Shown here piece by piece: positions 45,430 to 56,624 of a stretch of DNA of 64,000 bases; position 1 is the stretch's first letter, and each line of letters opens with the position of its first letter. A model generated the notes under the pieces. The model had not been told where the DNA came from. It was given only the letters and a program-made list of their open reading frames with translations, and ran no database searches. Source of the DNA: Terrilactibacillus sp. S3-3. Lineage in GTDB: Bacteria > Bacillota > Bacilli > Bacillales > Sporolactobacillaceae. The stretch spans positions 2,604,001 through 2,668,000 of the forward strand of contig CP129291.1 in assembly GCA_030437565.1 (NCBI GenBank). Reading direction: 5' to 3'. The position numbers and the translations under genes were made by a program.

Positions 45430-48400
45430 TCATACAGGTTGGTAAGCTGATCGAAAAGCTGTCAATTTTCCCTGTTGTTTTTTCATCTCAAACGCTTCTT
45501 CTTTGGCCGAGTCAAGAGACAAACCTTGCGATTTCAGCCGCTCAATCGCCGCGAGCATTGCTTCATAGTCGCGAGGAATGACTTTGATGAATCGAGCGGC
45601 GGCTTCATCCCAATTCAAGAGGGTCTGCCGGGCTTTCGGGCTTCCTGTATGATGAAATGTGACGTTCGATCATTTTATAAACCTCATCCAGTTCGGATTT
45701 GTCCTGAATCGATTGAACATTGACAAGTTCCGGATTGATTCTCGGCAGGACATTCGTTATTTCGTCATGCAGGATATATGCCGTTCCTCCCGACATGCCG
45801 GCAGCGAAATTCCGGCCGATTTCGCCAAGGATAACCACTTTGCCGCCCGTCATATATTCACAACCATTTTCGCCGACACCCTCTACAACAGCATGAACCC
45901 CGCTGTTTCGCACGCAGAACCGGCCGCCAGCCGTTCCGCGGATGTAGGCTTCGCCGCCAGTTCCCCCGAAGAAAGCAACATTGCCAATCATCGCCTGCGA
46001 ATCGGCCGAAACGCCTTTGCCTTCCTCAGGTCGGATAATCACTTTGCCGCCGGACAGGCCTTTGCCGACATAGTCGTTGGCATCGCCTGTCAATATCATC
46101 GTCACGCCTTTGGGTATAAACGAAGCGAAACTTTGGCCGGCGCTTCCGGAAAACTCAAGATTGATTGTATCTTCAGGCAGCCCTTTGCCGCTTGTCGCTT
46201 TCGAAATCACATATCCCAGTGTTGTGCCGACCGTCCGATCGGAGTTTTTCAGCGAGAAGGTCAATCGGGCAGGTTTTTTGCTCTCAATATGCGGCAGGCA
46301 GGTGGCAATCAACCGGCGATCATCAAACCTTTTTTCCATATGATGATCTTGGGCCCGTGAGAAATGCCGTTTCGACACATCGCTTTCCGCTTGGTAAAGC
46401 AAGTCGGACAAATCAAGCTTGCGGGCTTTCCAATGATTTTGAACCGATTTCTTAACTCTTAACAAGTGCGCCTGACCGACAAGTTCCTCCAGCGAGCGAT
46501 AGCCGAGTTCGGCTAAATGTTCGCGGATATCCTGAGCAATAAATGTCATAAAGTTAACAATATGATCAGGACTCCCCATAAATTTTTTACGGAGTTTTGG
46601 ATTTTGTGTGGCAATGCCGACCGGACAAGAATCCAAATGACAGGCTCTCATCATCAAATCAAACACCGAGTACCACAAGCGGTGCGGTCGCAAACCCGAA
46701 CTCCTCTGCGCCCAGGCAGGCGGCGATAATCACATCGCGGCCCGTCATTAGCTTTCCATCCGTTTCCAGTCTGACTCGATCGCGCAGCCCGTTTTTCATC
46801 AGAGTTTGGTGTGCTTCCGCCAAACCGATTTCCCAAGGAATACCGGCGTGTTTGATACTCGCTTTGGATGCGGCACCCGTTCCGCCATCGTGGCCGCTGA
46901 TTAAGATGACATCCGCCTTTCCTTTGGCAACGCCGGCGGCAATCGTACCGACACCCGCTTTGGCAACCAATTTGACACTGATTCTCGCTTTTGGATTGCT
47001 GGATTTCAAATCGTAAATCAGCTGTGCTAAATCTTCAATTGAATAAATATCATGGTGAGGCGGCGGCGAAATTAACGCAACACCGGTCGTCGCTCCACGC
47101 GTCTTGGCAATCCATGGATACACCTTGCCGGCAGGAAGATGGCCGCCTTCGCCAGGTTTTGCACCTTGCGCCATTTTAATCTGCAATTCGGCCGCTTCGG
47201 AAAGATAATAGCTCGTGACACCGAAACGGGCCGATGCCACCTGCTTGATCGCACTGCGGCGCCAATCGCCGTTTTCAGCACGCTGAAAACGTTCGGCATC
47301 TTCTCCGCCTTCGCCGCTGTTGCTCTTCCCGCCGATGCGGTTCATCGCAATCGCCAGCGCTTCGTGTGCTTCCTTACTGATTGAACCGTAAGACATCGCT
47401 CCGGTTTTAAACCGTTTGAAAAGCTTTTCGACAGGTTCCACTTCCTCAAGCGGAATCGGCTCCCGGTCATTCTCAAATGTCAGCAGACTGCGAATCGTTG
47501 CAAACGGCGCATCATCAACCATATCGACATACTTTTTGTACAGCTCATAATTATTTTCTCGCGCTGCCCGCTGCAATGTATGAATCGCCATCGGGCCAAA
47601 CTTATGATACTCGCCGTTCGAGCGCCATTGCATCTCGCTGCCCGCATCAAGAGGCATCAATTCTCCGCTTTATTTTTTCCTCCGTCGCTTGATCATGGCG
47701 CAACATCGTTTCCTTGGCAATTTCTTCAAGGCCGATGCCGCCGATCTGTGAAAACGTTCCTTTGAAGTATTGATCAATCACATCGGAAGAAATGCCTAAA
47801 GCTTCAAATGTTTGCGCACCCCGGTAGCTTTGAATGGACGAAATGCCGACTTTGGACATCACCTTGACAATGCCGGCGACAAGCGCTTTCACATAATTTT
47901 TTTCCGCTTCTTCGAATGTTTCATCAATATATCCGTTTTCGGCAAGCGAACAGACTGTATCCAGCGCCAAATAAGGGTGAATCGCATCGGCGCCGTAGCC
48001 TAAAAGCGCGGCGACATGGTGGCTGTCTCTCGGTTCCCCGGAATCTACAATTAAGCTGACTTGCGTCCGCGTCCCTTGTTCAATTAAGTGATGGTGCAGC
48101 GCGCTGACGGCAAGCAGCGATGGAATCGGGAGATGTGTCTCATCAACGCTTCGATCAGATAAAATATCAGCGATGCACCGTCTTGGATCATTTGGTCGAC
48201 CGATAAAATCAATCGATCAAGCGCTTTTTTGAGACCTTTCGCTCCATCCTTTGCATCGAATGTCATCTCCGCAACGGCGCTTTTCAGCCCTTTTTCTTGA
48301 AGCGAACGAAATGCTCCGGTATCCAGAATAGGATGTTCCAGCTTAATTTGCTTGGTAACATGCCCGGCCGGATCAAGCAGGTTGACTTCCGGTCCAATCC

Positions 48401-49995
48401 AAGTGACCTTGGACATGACCCAGGCTTCGCGAATGGCGTCGATCGGCGGATTGGTAACTTGTGAGAACCATTGTTTAAAATAGTTGAACAGGAGCTGAGG
48501 CCGTTCGGAAAGGACGGCAAGCGGCACGTCATATCCCATCGACCCCGTCGGCTCTTTTCCGGTTTCAGCCATCGGTTTCAGGCCTTTTACTACTTCTTCA
48601 AAAGTGTAGCCATGCACTTTTTGCAGATAGAGACGTTCGTCATTATCTTCAGATGGAGCCGCCGCGGGGAGCGTCGTCCAGTTCTATGACCGAATCTTTC
48701 AAAATTTCATGGTAAGGCGCGGACTTGCTGATTTCCTCTTTAAGCTCGTCGCTCGGTATGATTCGTCCTTTTTCCGTGTCTATTAAAAGCAGCTGTCCGG
48801 GTTTAAGATGGCATCTTTCCTTGATATTCGAAGCCTCTAAATCTGCCACTCCGACTTCGGAAGAAAAGACTACCTTATCATCTTTAGTAATATAATAGCG
48901 GGCAGGTCTCAAGCCGTTTCGATCGAGAACGGCACCAATTTGTTTGCCGTTCGAGAAACCGAGCGCCATCGGTCCGTCCCATGGCTCCATCAGCCGGCTG
49001 TGAAATTCATAGAAGTCCCGCAAATACTCCGGCAGTTCCGGATTACTTTCCCAAGGTTCAGGAACCATCATCATGACTGCATGGGGCAATGAAAAACCAT
49101 TGAAAGTCAAAAATTCAAGAACGTTATCAAAAATGGCCGAATCACTGCCGGCCGGATCAATAATTCGGTAATTGCCCGTCCGCGAGCCGTCTCGCTTTGG
49201 CATTAAACCAGCTCATATTACCTCTGATTGTATTGACTTCGCCGTTGTGAACAATCATTCGGTTTGGATGCGCTCTTTCCCAGCTTGGAAACGTGTTTGT
49301 GCTGTAGCGGGAATGCACTAAAGCCAGTGCCGAAACAAATCGTTCATCCCGTAAATCAGTGTAAAAAGCGGAAACTTCTTTTGCTCTCAGCATTCCTTTA
49401 TAAACAAGCGTCTGGCTGGACAAACTGGCTACATACGCGCTGTCCGCCAGTTTCGCCTCGATCCCTTTGCGCAGCTGGTACAACTCCTTGTCCAAGAGCA
49501 GGCCCGAGTCTTCATTCGGCGTTCCGATAAACATCTGATACATATAAGGAGCCTTGCGCCGTGCCAGCGCGCTGATTTCGTTTTCTTCGACAGGCACATC
49601 CCGTTCTCCATAAAGGCGAAGATTTCTTGCCGCAATGCATGCTTTTATCTTGCCAATTGCAAAAGTCTGCTTGAACGATCTTTCGGTAAAAAGAACATGC
49701 CGACGCCGTATTTTCCCGCTTCCGGGAGTGAAAAAGGACAGACCGCTTGAAAATACTGATCAGGAACTTGCACAAGGATGCCCGCGCCGTCGCCTGTTTT
49801 CCCATCCGCGGCTTTGCCCGCACGGTGGTCGAGACGGCTCAGCATCTCAAGTGCCGTTTTGACAACATCATTGGACGCGCGTCCCTTTATGTCGGCATAA
49901 AGCCCGATTCCGCACGCATCATGTTCATAATCCGATCGATAGAGTCCCTCATTTGTCGTATTGGTTATTACTTTGCTACTTGTCATTATTAGCAC
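45430..49995 (-). CDS. gltB: Glutamate synthase large subunit GltB, about seven frameshifts
   Basis: Forms glutamate from glutamine and 2-oxoglutarate; called gltA in B. subtilis. About 1520 residues. The N-terminal amidotransferase nucleophile is Cys in [16 protein letters not shown]. The central and FMN domains show [39 protein letters not shown] and [19 protein letters not shown], which holds cluster cysteines. The C-terminal beta-helix has [20 protein letters not shown]. Shifts near 49600, 49180, 48640, 48000-48090, 47650, 46670 and 45610. Both start codons 49995 and 49986 are possible. Repression and activation are expected through the divergent gltC. Confidence 0.95.
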
Positions 49996-50148
49996 CCTTC
50001 CTTCTATTACAATCAGCAGTTCAAATCTGTGCAGCCCTTATAAAAGAAAACCATCTTTCATTCTGTCGTTTTATTTTTTCCGAAAAGTATGGTAATTCTA
50101 TTTTACCTTTCCTTATCCATCTATACAATATATAATTAAGATGAAATC

Positions 50149-50165
50149 AATCTAAAAATTAGATT
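50149..50165. promoter_or_regulatory. Palindrome in the gltB-gltC gap
   Basis: AATCTAA-AAA-TTAGATT is a perfect dyad 15 bases upstream of the gltC start. LysR regulators bind such dyads next to their own divergent promoters, so it may be a GltC box. Confidence 0.45.
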
Positions 50166-50180
50166 ATTAGGATGATCCAG

Positions 50181-51086
50181 ATGGAAATTCGCCAAATTCA
50201 ATATTTTATGGAAGTTGCAAAAAGAGAACATATGACGAAAGCAGCTGAAGCCCTGCATGTTGCCCAATCCGCTGTCAGCCGGCAGATCTCGCTTTTGGAG
50301 GGAGAACTCGGGGTCGAACTTTTTTCACGCGAAGGACGGAATGTCAGACTCACACAAATGGGAAGACTTTTTCTGGAACATGCCGAGCGCGGCCTGCTGG
50401 AATTTCAGAAAGCCGAACAAAAAATTAAAGAACATCTAAATCCTGAAACAGGATTGATTCGTTTAGGCATTTCGACAAGCCTTTCCGTGCACACTTTGCC
50501 GATGGTTTTGCATGAGTTCAGCCTTGATCATCCCAATATCACTTTCCAGCTTCTTCAGGGAAGTGTGCCTTATCTCATTCGTCTTATAGAGAGCGGCAAT
50601 ATTGATATCGCTTTTGTCTCTCCGGTACCAACCCAGCATGACATTGTAAAGAGCAAGATATTATATACGGAAAGAATCGTCGTGCTCCTGCCTCGAAACC
50701 ATCCCCTAGCAGATCACGATTCGATCGATTTAACCCATTTGAAAGAGGAAAAATTCGTGACATTCCGCAGCAAACTATTCCTTCAGGAACTTTTTCAAGA
50801 TGCCTGCCGGCAAGCCGGCTTCGCGCCCAAAGTCGTTTTTGAAGGGGAAGACATGGACACGATTAAAAGCCTCGTGGCTGCCGGATTCGGCATTTCGCTA
50901 TTGCCTGAAAATGCGGCGATTTATAATCTACCTCAAGATGTCGTCACTGTGATTCTGCACGCTCCAAAGGTCTCTCGAGCAGTCGGTGTCATTATGCCGA
51001 AAAAAAGAGAGCTTGCCCCTTCCGAACAGATCTTTTTTCATTTTCTCGATAAATTTTATGAGCGGCTCTATCGTTTTGGGCAATAA
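50181..51086 (+). CDS. gltC: LysR regulator GltC
   Basis: Activator of glutamate synthase genes and repressor of itself in Bacillus. 301 residues, intact. The HTH is MEIRQIQYFMEVAKREHMTK, AAEALHVAQSAVSRQISLLE. The effector domain follows with GLIRLGISTSLSVHTLPMVL and VAAGFGISLLPENAAIYN. ATG 50181 begins the conserved N-terminus; Met 50172 is an alternative. The divergent position to gltB supports the name strongly. Confidence 0.93.
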   Translation: MEIRQIQYFMEVAKREHMTKAAEALHVAQSAVSRQISLLEGELGVELFSREGRNVRLTQMGRLFLEHAERGLLEFQKAEQKIKEHLNPETGLIRLGISTSLSVHTLPMVLHEFSLDHPNITFQLLQGSVPYLIRLIESGNIDIAFVSPVPTQHDIVKSKILYTERIVVLLPRNHPLADHDSIDLTHLKEEKFVTFRSKLFLQELFQDACRQAGFAPKVVFEGEDMDTIKSLVAAGFGISLLPENAAIYNLPQDVVTVILHAPKVSRAVGVIMPKKRELAPSEQIFFHFLDKFYERLYRFGQ

Positions 51087-51145
51087 AAAGTTTTGGAGAA
51101 ACGAGCCATGCCAGCAGCGCTCAGCTGCTAAAAGATTAAAAAAGC

Positions 51146-51181
51146 GGAAATGCCGGGCTGAAACTCGGTATTTCCTTTTTA
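51146..51181 (+). terminator. Terminator of gltC
   Basis: GGAAATGCCGGG/CTCGGTATTTCC stem with G-U pairs, then TTTTT. Confidence 0.8.
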
Positions 51182-51305
51182 TAAACTATTTGGGAAGGAC
51201 CGTTCAAGCTTGAGCTTAGGCAGCGGCTTGGGATCGGCCCTTTTTTCAACTTTGTACGATTTATTATCAAGATTCCTGCTGTTTTAAACAAGTTGGGCCC
51301 GGCTA

Positions 51306-52227
51306 TTATGACAATTTTTTTTCTGCTTCAAGCTCCTCATGACGCCGCCTCGTTGATTCGCTGACCTGTTCGTCAGCGTGGTAAGAAGAGCGAACGAGCG
51401 GCCCGGCCTCGCAGTGCCTGAATCCTTTTGCCAAAGCGATTTCCTTTAATTCAGCAAACTCTTCCGGACGATAATAACGTTCAACGCGTATATGCTTCTT
51501 TGTCGGTTGAAGATATTGGCCAATCGTCATGATATCGACGTCGTGTGCCAATAAATCATCCATCGTTTCCAGCAATTCTTCCTTTGTCTCCCCAAGCCCG
51601 ACCATAATGCTCGATTTTGTCGGCGTATTGGGGCTTAATTCTTTAACACGTTTTAATAAAAGCAAGTGACCGATCATATGTAGCAATCGCCCGAACTCGC
51701 TTTGTCAGCCGCCGCACCGTTTCAATATTGTGATTGAAAATATCCGGTTTCGCATCCATCAGCGTCCGGATGCTCTCGTCATTCCCCTTCATATCGGATG
51801 GAAGAACTTCAATTGTGCAATACGGGACTTTGCGGCGAACCGCACGAATGGTTTCGGCAAAAACGGAAGCTCCGCCGTCATTTAGATCATCGCGGGCAAC
51901 CGCGGTGATGACAACATGGCGCAGATCCATTTGTTTAACTGAATCCGCAACTCTCTCAGGTTCTTGAAGGTCGAGTTCTGTCGGTCTGCCGGTTTGGACG
52001 GCACAAAAACGGCAGCCGCGCGTACAAACGGCACCGAGAATCATAAATGTCGCCGTTTCTTCTCGCTGCCCAGCATTCATGAATATTCGGGCATTTTGCC
52101 TCCTCGCAAACGGTATGCAGCCGTTCCTGGCGCATCAATTTTTTGATTCCTCTAAAGTCTTATTCGTATTGATTTTTATTTTCAGCCATTCGGGTTTTCT
52201 CAGATGCTCTTCATTTTGTTTGGCCAT
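51306..52227 (-). CDS. lipA: Lipoyl synthase LipA, two frameshifts
   Basis: Radical SAM enzyme inserting sulfur into octanoyl groups. ATG 52227 follows AAGGAGGAAGG. The auxiliary cluster motif is [12 protein letters not shown], the radical SAM motif [12 protein letters not shown]. Further motifs: [35 protein letters not shown] and [16 protein letters not shown]. About 305 residues. Shifts at about 52137-52143 (A run) and about 52085, with another at about 51660-51690. Divergence from other genes is none; lipM lies just upstream on the same strand. Confidence 0.94.
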
Positions 52228-52242
52228 TTAGATCCTTCCTCC

Positions 52243-53067
52243 TTAACGATAATAGTTCCATTCATCAGACTGATATTTCGACTGAGCCAATTCCCGTACT
52301 TTTTTCTCCTGATCAGCGTTCAGAGTATAAGGGACAAGCTGAATATCCAGCCCCTTTTCAAATCCTTCATAAAAGGCAGCCTTGACTTCATTAAGACTCG
52401 CTTTTCTGTCCATAATACTGTTGATCGCCACAGCTTTATCACCAAAACTCCTTTGGGCCCGGGCCCTGACACGTTCATTGGGATAAATGAAACAGTCATA
52501 TAAAGCATCCTCGTCGAACGTTAAAGGAATTGAGCCATGCTGAAGAATGACGCCCTTCTGCCTTGCCTGGGCGCTTCCCGCTGCTTTTCTGCCGCCGACG
52601 ACCAGCTCATACCAAGACGGTTCGTCAAAGCAGACCGCAGAATTTGTGACGCCGATTTTCCTTCCGGAATCGCGAAGTCGGCCTCAAGCCCGAGTTTTCT
52701 AAATCCCTCAAGCAGTCCGGTTGAAATGACGCGGTAAGCTTCTGTGACCGACTTCGGCATTTTTTTTTTTATGTCCCTCCGACACGATCACGCTGTACGT
52801 CAGCTCGTCATCATGAAGGACGGCCCGCCCGCCCGTCGAACGGCGGACGAGTTCAAAACCATGTGCCTTCACCGCATCAAGATCAATCCGACCGGCTACT
52901 TTCTGAAAATGGCCGACAGAAAGTCCCGGGGGATTCCAGCCGTAAAATCGGATGACCGGCGCTATCATTCCCTTGCTGTGCCACTCAACCAGCATTTCAT
53001 CCATCGCCATATTATAAGCCGGTGTACAATCACCGGAATCGATAAACAACCATTTCTCCTTCTCCAT
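52243..53067 (-). CDS. lipM: Octanoyltransferase LipM, two or more frameshifts
   Basis: Transfers octanoyl from ACP to GcvH. About 275 residues. It begins [20 protein letters not shown] and contains [39 protein letters not shown] and, in the repaired frame, [19 protein letters not shown] with the catalytic Cys and [16 protein letters not shown]. The end is [12 protein letters not shown]. The Cys and overall pattern separate LipM from lipoate ligase LplJ. Shifts at about 52750-52765 and about 52530-52640. Ends 16 bases before lipA. Confidence 0.85.
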
Positions 53068-53099
53068 ATTGATAACACCCTTTTCTTTTTTAGCTCCAT

Positions 53100-53511
53100 T
53101 CCCTTATTTGTTTAATGATGGCGCTACCATTTATGAATATACAAATAATTCGTCTTCCTTAAACATTAGGAAACACAAAAAAGGTTTGTGAATGATCCGT
53201 TTTAATCTTAACAATAAAACCCGGAAAAAGAAACAGAAAAGCTGTACAATTTACAAGCATCATCTAACAAGATATGGAAAATTGACTGCTATTTAAGCAT
53301 CAATGTGTTTATGCCAGGGCTCCGAACGGGCGTTTTCCCAGGGGGAAGTAATAAACTTTTATAACTGGCCACGGCTGAAGCTCGTTTCGGAACCCGCACT
53401 AACCTTTCATTTAAACAACGATATAAAAAAAAAATCGTTTTTATCGTAGCAATAGCAGGTACAACAAACAGGAAATGTTACCGTTCATACACAAACAAGG
53501 ATACCTCGGCT
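53100..53511. other. Non-coding stretch between lipM and a GNAT gene
   Basis: AT-rich; an imperfect ACGATA/TATCGT dyad with A/T runs at about 53415-53452 could be a terminator for the GNAT gene. No gene seen. Confidence 0.4.
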
Positions 53512-54292
53512 TTATCCTTGAATGTCTTGAATACTTCTTCCCCCCAAGAATGCATGTACCATCTTCACTTTATCCACCGTTATAAATCCATATTTTTGAT
53601 AGACCTTTTCAATAGACTCATTTATTGGGAAAACCCAAAGTGTATGTATACCTCGAGCTGACATGTCTTTTTGAATAAATTGAATGATATGGCCTATCAA
53701 GCCTCGTCCCCTGAAATCTTCAATTGTAGCGACACTTTCCATCCGGGCTTGTTCTCCACATTGAAAAACACAGGCAGTCGAACAGGCTTGGTTCTCATAT
53801 CGAAGCAAGTAATGGCTAAACAACCGGTTATTAAACTGTTCTCGAAAGACCCCTTCAATCGATTCTTTCCCCCCAAACTCTTTAATACTGCACTCAATAT
53901 CCAAAGCTTCTTGATAATTTTTTTCTGTGACTCTTTCAATCGTTACGCTATTATTTTCGCTAATATCAATCACTTGTTTATCCCATATTTGAACGGGATT
54001 GATTAGCGTTTCACATTCAAAACCTCTTAATTTTAGTTCGAAAATAAGGTCACTTTGGGAATCAGTGTTGTATATGTAAAATCTCGGTATAATATTTCTC
54101 GAATGATAATAGCTGACGACTTCATCTGCGACTAACTTGGGATGCTCACAATAGTCACTTATGTGCATGATTGGCATCATAATAATTTGGCTGTTTTTCG
54201 TTACAAAAAAGAGAACCCCACGTCGTATTCATTCGCTTTGTAAAAGTTTCATAGTATAAAAAATCAAGTGTAAAATAATCTTGTAAATTCAT
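53512..54292 (-). CDS. GNAT-family N-acetyltransferase, one frameshift
   Basis: About 260 residues. ATG 54292 after AAGGGG starts MNLQDYFTLDFLYYETFTK; one shift at about 54165-54180 joins it to HISDYCEHPKLVADEVVSYY. The GNAT core is in the second half: ACVFQCGEQARMESVATIED, the acetyl-CoA loop FRGRGLIGHIIQFIQKDM, and NESIEKVYQKYGFITVDKVK. The N-terminal half looks like a second, degenerate GNAT-like domain. Substrate unknown. Its AT-rich codon use differs from the housekeeping genes nearby. Confidence 0.75.
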
Positions 54293-54379
54293 TTAAATGC
54301 CCCTTAATAAGAATGAGTTCGTTTATCGTTTTAAGGTGGACCCCATCGTCAAGACACGTTTTTTAAAAATTTAAGGTGG

Positions 54380-54877
54380 GTTTTTAGCCGGCCTTCCCCA
54401 TCATGCCGGTTGGCGCTCCGGCTGTGTTTTACACGGAATTTCCATACCGGGCTGCTTCTTGGGATCGTGCCCGGCGAGTGGCCGTGAAACTGGAGCGGAC
54501 GGAAGGGGAACTTTCCAGCCGACCTTTATTGTGACGAACAAGGACCTTCCGGCTAAATTGATCGTCAAGTTTTATCAAAATCGGGGGACGATGGAAAACC
54601 TAATCAAAGAAGGTAAAAACGGTTTTGCCTTTGACCAGCTGAGCAGTCACCGTTTTGAAGCGAACGCAGCCAAGCTGCAGATTCGGGTCCTGGCCAACAT
54701 TCAGGTTGGTTTCCGTCTGCTTTGTCTAGTCTGTCAAAATCCTTGAAGAAAAAAGTGTTGCGAGTGGACACAGTGCGTCTACGGTTGATTAAAGCGGCTG
54801 GAAAGCTAGTTCGTTCCAGCCGTTATCTGATTTTCCGGCTCCGCAGCCATTGCCTTTACCGCTTCCTCGCTATTTAG
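54380..54877 (+). pseudogene. C-terminal remnant of an IS1380-type transposase
   Basis: Across two frames it reads AVFYTEFPYRAASWDRARRV, TFIVTNKDLPAKLIVKFYQN, RGTMENLIKEGKNGF, SSHRFEANAAKLQIRVLA and LIFRLRSHCLYRFLAI before a TAG at 54875. These match the conserved end of IS1380-family DDE transposases, including the Glu in GTMENLIKEGK. The first two thirds are missing, so this is a dead fragment. A segment at 54333-54375 with GGTGGACCCCATCGTCAAGA looks like another IS end. Confidence 0.75.
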
Positions 54878-55007
54878 TATTTAATCTGATAGCCCAGAAC
54901 TCATCGGTGAGACACCTCAACCATTATGTTACGTGAATGTGGAGCGAGCAATTGAACCCATTCCCTTGTCCCTATTGGTTTTTGTCCTTTAGGAGCGAGG
55001 TATTTTA

Positions 55008-55351
55008 ATGATGGTATATGAAGTGAATGAACGACCTCTAGAAAGTTACTTTTTCAATATTAAACAGCGAAGAGCCCCTTTACACAAAAAGCATTCTGGC
55101 AGACACTCACTAATATCCAACGATTACCGGCACCCGTAACGTCTACCAATCAAACTAATCAATTGAATGATGATTCATCAAGGATACACAGGATCAGTCT
55201 GCCCATGAAACAGGAAAAAATCTTTCGAGTCACACTGACCAATCAGAAAGTCGTCTTGATGACTGACACCTTAATCAGTGGAGCCATTTGGAACGTCACG
55301 AGTCAAAAAAAGTTAGATTTTCAGAGAAATTGCCACCTAAAAACTGGATAA
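55008..55351 (+). CDS. Uncharacterised protein of about 115 residues, one frameshift
   Basis: ATG 55008 (or 55011) follows AGGAGCGAGG. The first frame gives VYEVNERPLESYFFNIKQRR. After a shift in the AAAAA run at about 55087-55092 a long frame gives FWQTLTNIQRLPAPVTSTNQ, RISLPMKQEKIFRVTLTNQK and VVLMTDTLISGAIWNVTSQK. It ends at 55351. No family recognised, no membrane segment. It lies between a dead transposase and a DUF5412 gene, so it is likely accessory. Confidence 0.5.
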
Positions 55352-55429
55352 TGACGCTTTATGAATAATTCGGGTTTGTTATTAAGAATATGAAACCTTT
55401 CTTAAATACAGTAAGCCTATCCCCACTAT

Positions 55430-55456
55430 AAAAAATACCCCCACCACTTGGTGGGG
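55430..55456 (-). terminator. Terminator of the DUF5412-like gene
   Basis: CCCCACCA/TGGTGGGG perfect stem with a 2-base loop and a T-rich tract on the minus strand. Confidence 0.85.
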
Positions 55457-55524
55457 AAATATCGCCATAAATAGTTTAAAGTAGACAAGAAACTTGAAAG
55501 CTCTTTCCCTTATTAAATTGCGAC

Positions 55525-55949
55525 TTATTCATTCCTCTCTTTGTCCCAGTTATCATCTGTTTTCCAATTATAAGTATCCTTTAAGACATTCAATTTATGA
55601 TTATAAATCTTGATTTCTTTACTATTTATCCAAGAAACTTCATATGGATAACTTCTATCATATTCGTAATAAATTGTTTTAGGCTGCCTATTCTGATTTT
55701 TATTAAATACAATGTCTACTCTAACTGACGGAGCATTTGTTGCGCCCAAAAAAACCACCCTTCATTTATTCGGAAAACACGAGCTGTATATTCATGATTC
55801 GGAGAATCAAGTTTTTCGACTAATTTTCCGTGGGGAGCGTTCTCCAAGCTGGTATCAAAGAACATATGATAAATTAAATTCCTATAGCAAGCAAGCAAAA
55901 CAAAAACAATTCCTATTACTAATATAGAAATTTTTTTCCTTCTTGTCAT
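55525..55949 (-). CDS. DUF5412-like membrane-anchored protein, one frameshift
   Basis: About 141 residues. ATG 55949 follows AAGGAGGA. One N-terminal membrane helix (ISILVIGIVFVLLACYRNLI) then an extracytoplasmic domain: SPNHEYTARVFRINEGGFVF in the joined frame, GATNAPSVRVDIVFNKNQNR, and RSYPYEVSWINSKEIKIYN. This pattern fits DUF5412. Shift at about 55740-55750 in a T/G-rich run. Function unknown. It directly follows a possible toxin C-terminus. Confidence 0.65.
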
Positions 55950-55998
55950 ATAGTCCTCCTTGAAACAGCTTTAATATGTACCCACAAAATAGTATATA

Positions 55999-56133
55999 TT
56001 AGAATCCTTCATTATACAAATCAATACCGTATTGAATCATTTTAGCATCTCTAGGTTCATCAAAGTAATATTTAAACCAACTCTTCTTATAATGTCCTCC
56101 TAAAACTTGAGCTAATCCTGCTGCTGTATTCAT
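55999..56133 (-). pseudogene. Short ORF resembling the C-terminal tip of a larger protein
   Basis: 44 residues: MNTAAGLAQVLGGHYKKSW then FKYYFDEPRDAKMIQYGIDL and YNEGF. It looks like the end of a larger exported protein or polymorphic toxin, with an in-frame stop just upstream and no ribosome site. It lies 50 bases ahead of the DUF5412-like gene. Identification as toxin tip is a guess. Confidence 0.35.
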
Positions 56134-56139
56134 AAATGT

Positions 56140-56360
56140 AGCCTATGGTGCTATTGAAAGTGGAGTTGAGTCCATACTTTATACGAAAAAAAAAAAAGAC
56201 AAAAAGACTTGCTGCCCCTCTTTACGTCGTTTATCTTTTCATTATGCGTGAACCTGCCGTTTCCGTCTATGTTTTATTATACGGTAGGTGCCAATATTTT
56301 TTAATCATTTCATTCTGAAGTATGCTCTATGCAGGCTCGAAAACGTTAACATGCCAATTC
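56140..56360. other. Non-coding stretch ahead of the TPP riboswitch
   Basis: Holds a 12-base A run and no gene. Confidence 0.45.
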
Positions 56361-56362
56361 AT

Positions 56363-56391
56363 TGACTTTTGTTCAAAAATCATTTATCTTA
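56363..56391 (+). promoter_or_regulatory. Promoter of the TPP riboswitch/tenA transcript
   Basis: TTGACT and TATCTT with a 17-base spacer, about 15 bases before the aptamer. Confidence 0.65.
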
Positions 56392-56406
56392 ATGGCAATA
56401 AGAGGA

Positions 56407-56568
56407 AGTCCGCTAGGGGTGCCGACTGGCTGAGATAAGGTGTAACCTTGATCCCTTTGAACCTGATCTGGTTAAGACCAGCGTAGGAAAGTGGAGACGG
56501 ATTCTGCATCAGTGCGTCTAAGCGATCTTGACACTATGCGGCCGCTCCAGTTTTGGAGCGGCTTTTTT
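56407..56568 (+). ncRNA. TPP (thi-box) riboswitch with terminator
   Basis: Aptamer elements in order: AGGGGTGCC, CTGAGATAAGG, ACCCTTTGAACCTGATCTGG (here CCCTTTGAACCTGATCTGG), and GACCAGCGTAGGAAAGTGGA ending at about 56495. A terminator GCCGCTCC/GGAGCGGC with six T follows at 56541-56568. TPP binding should switch tenA off. Confidence 0.97.
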
Positions 56569-56624
56569 GATCATCGCATTTTTGCGGTTTCCTAGATACA
56601 TAGAATCAGAGGAGGAGAATAAAA

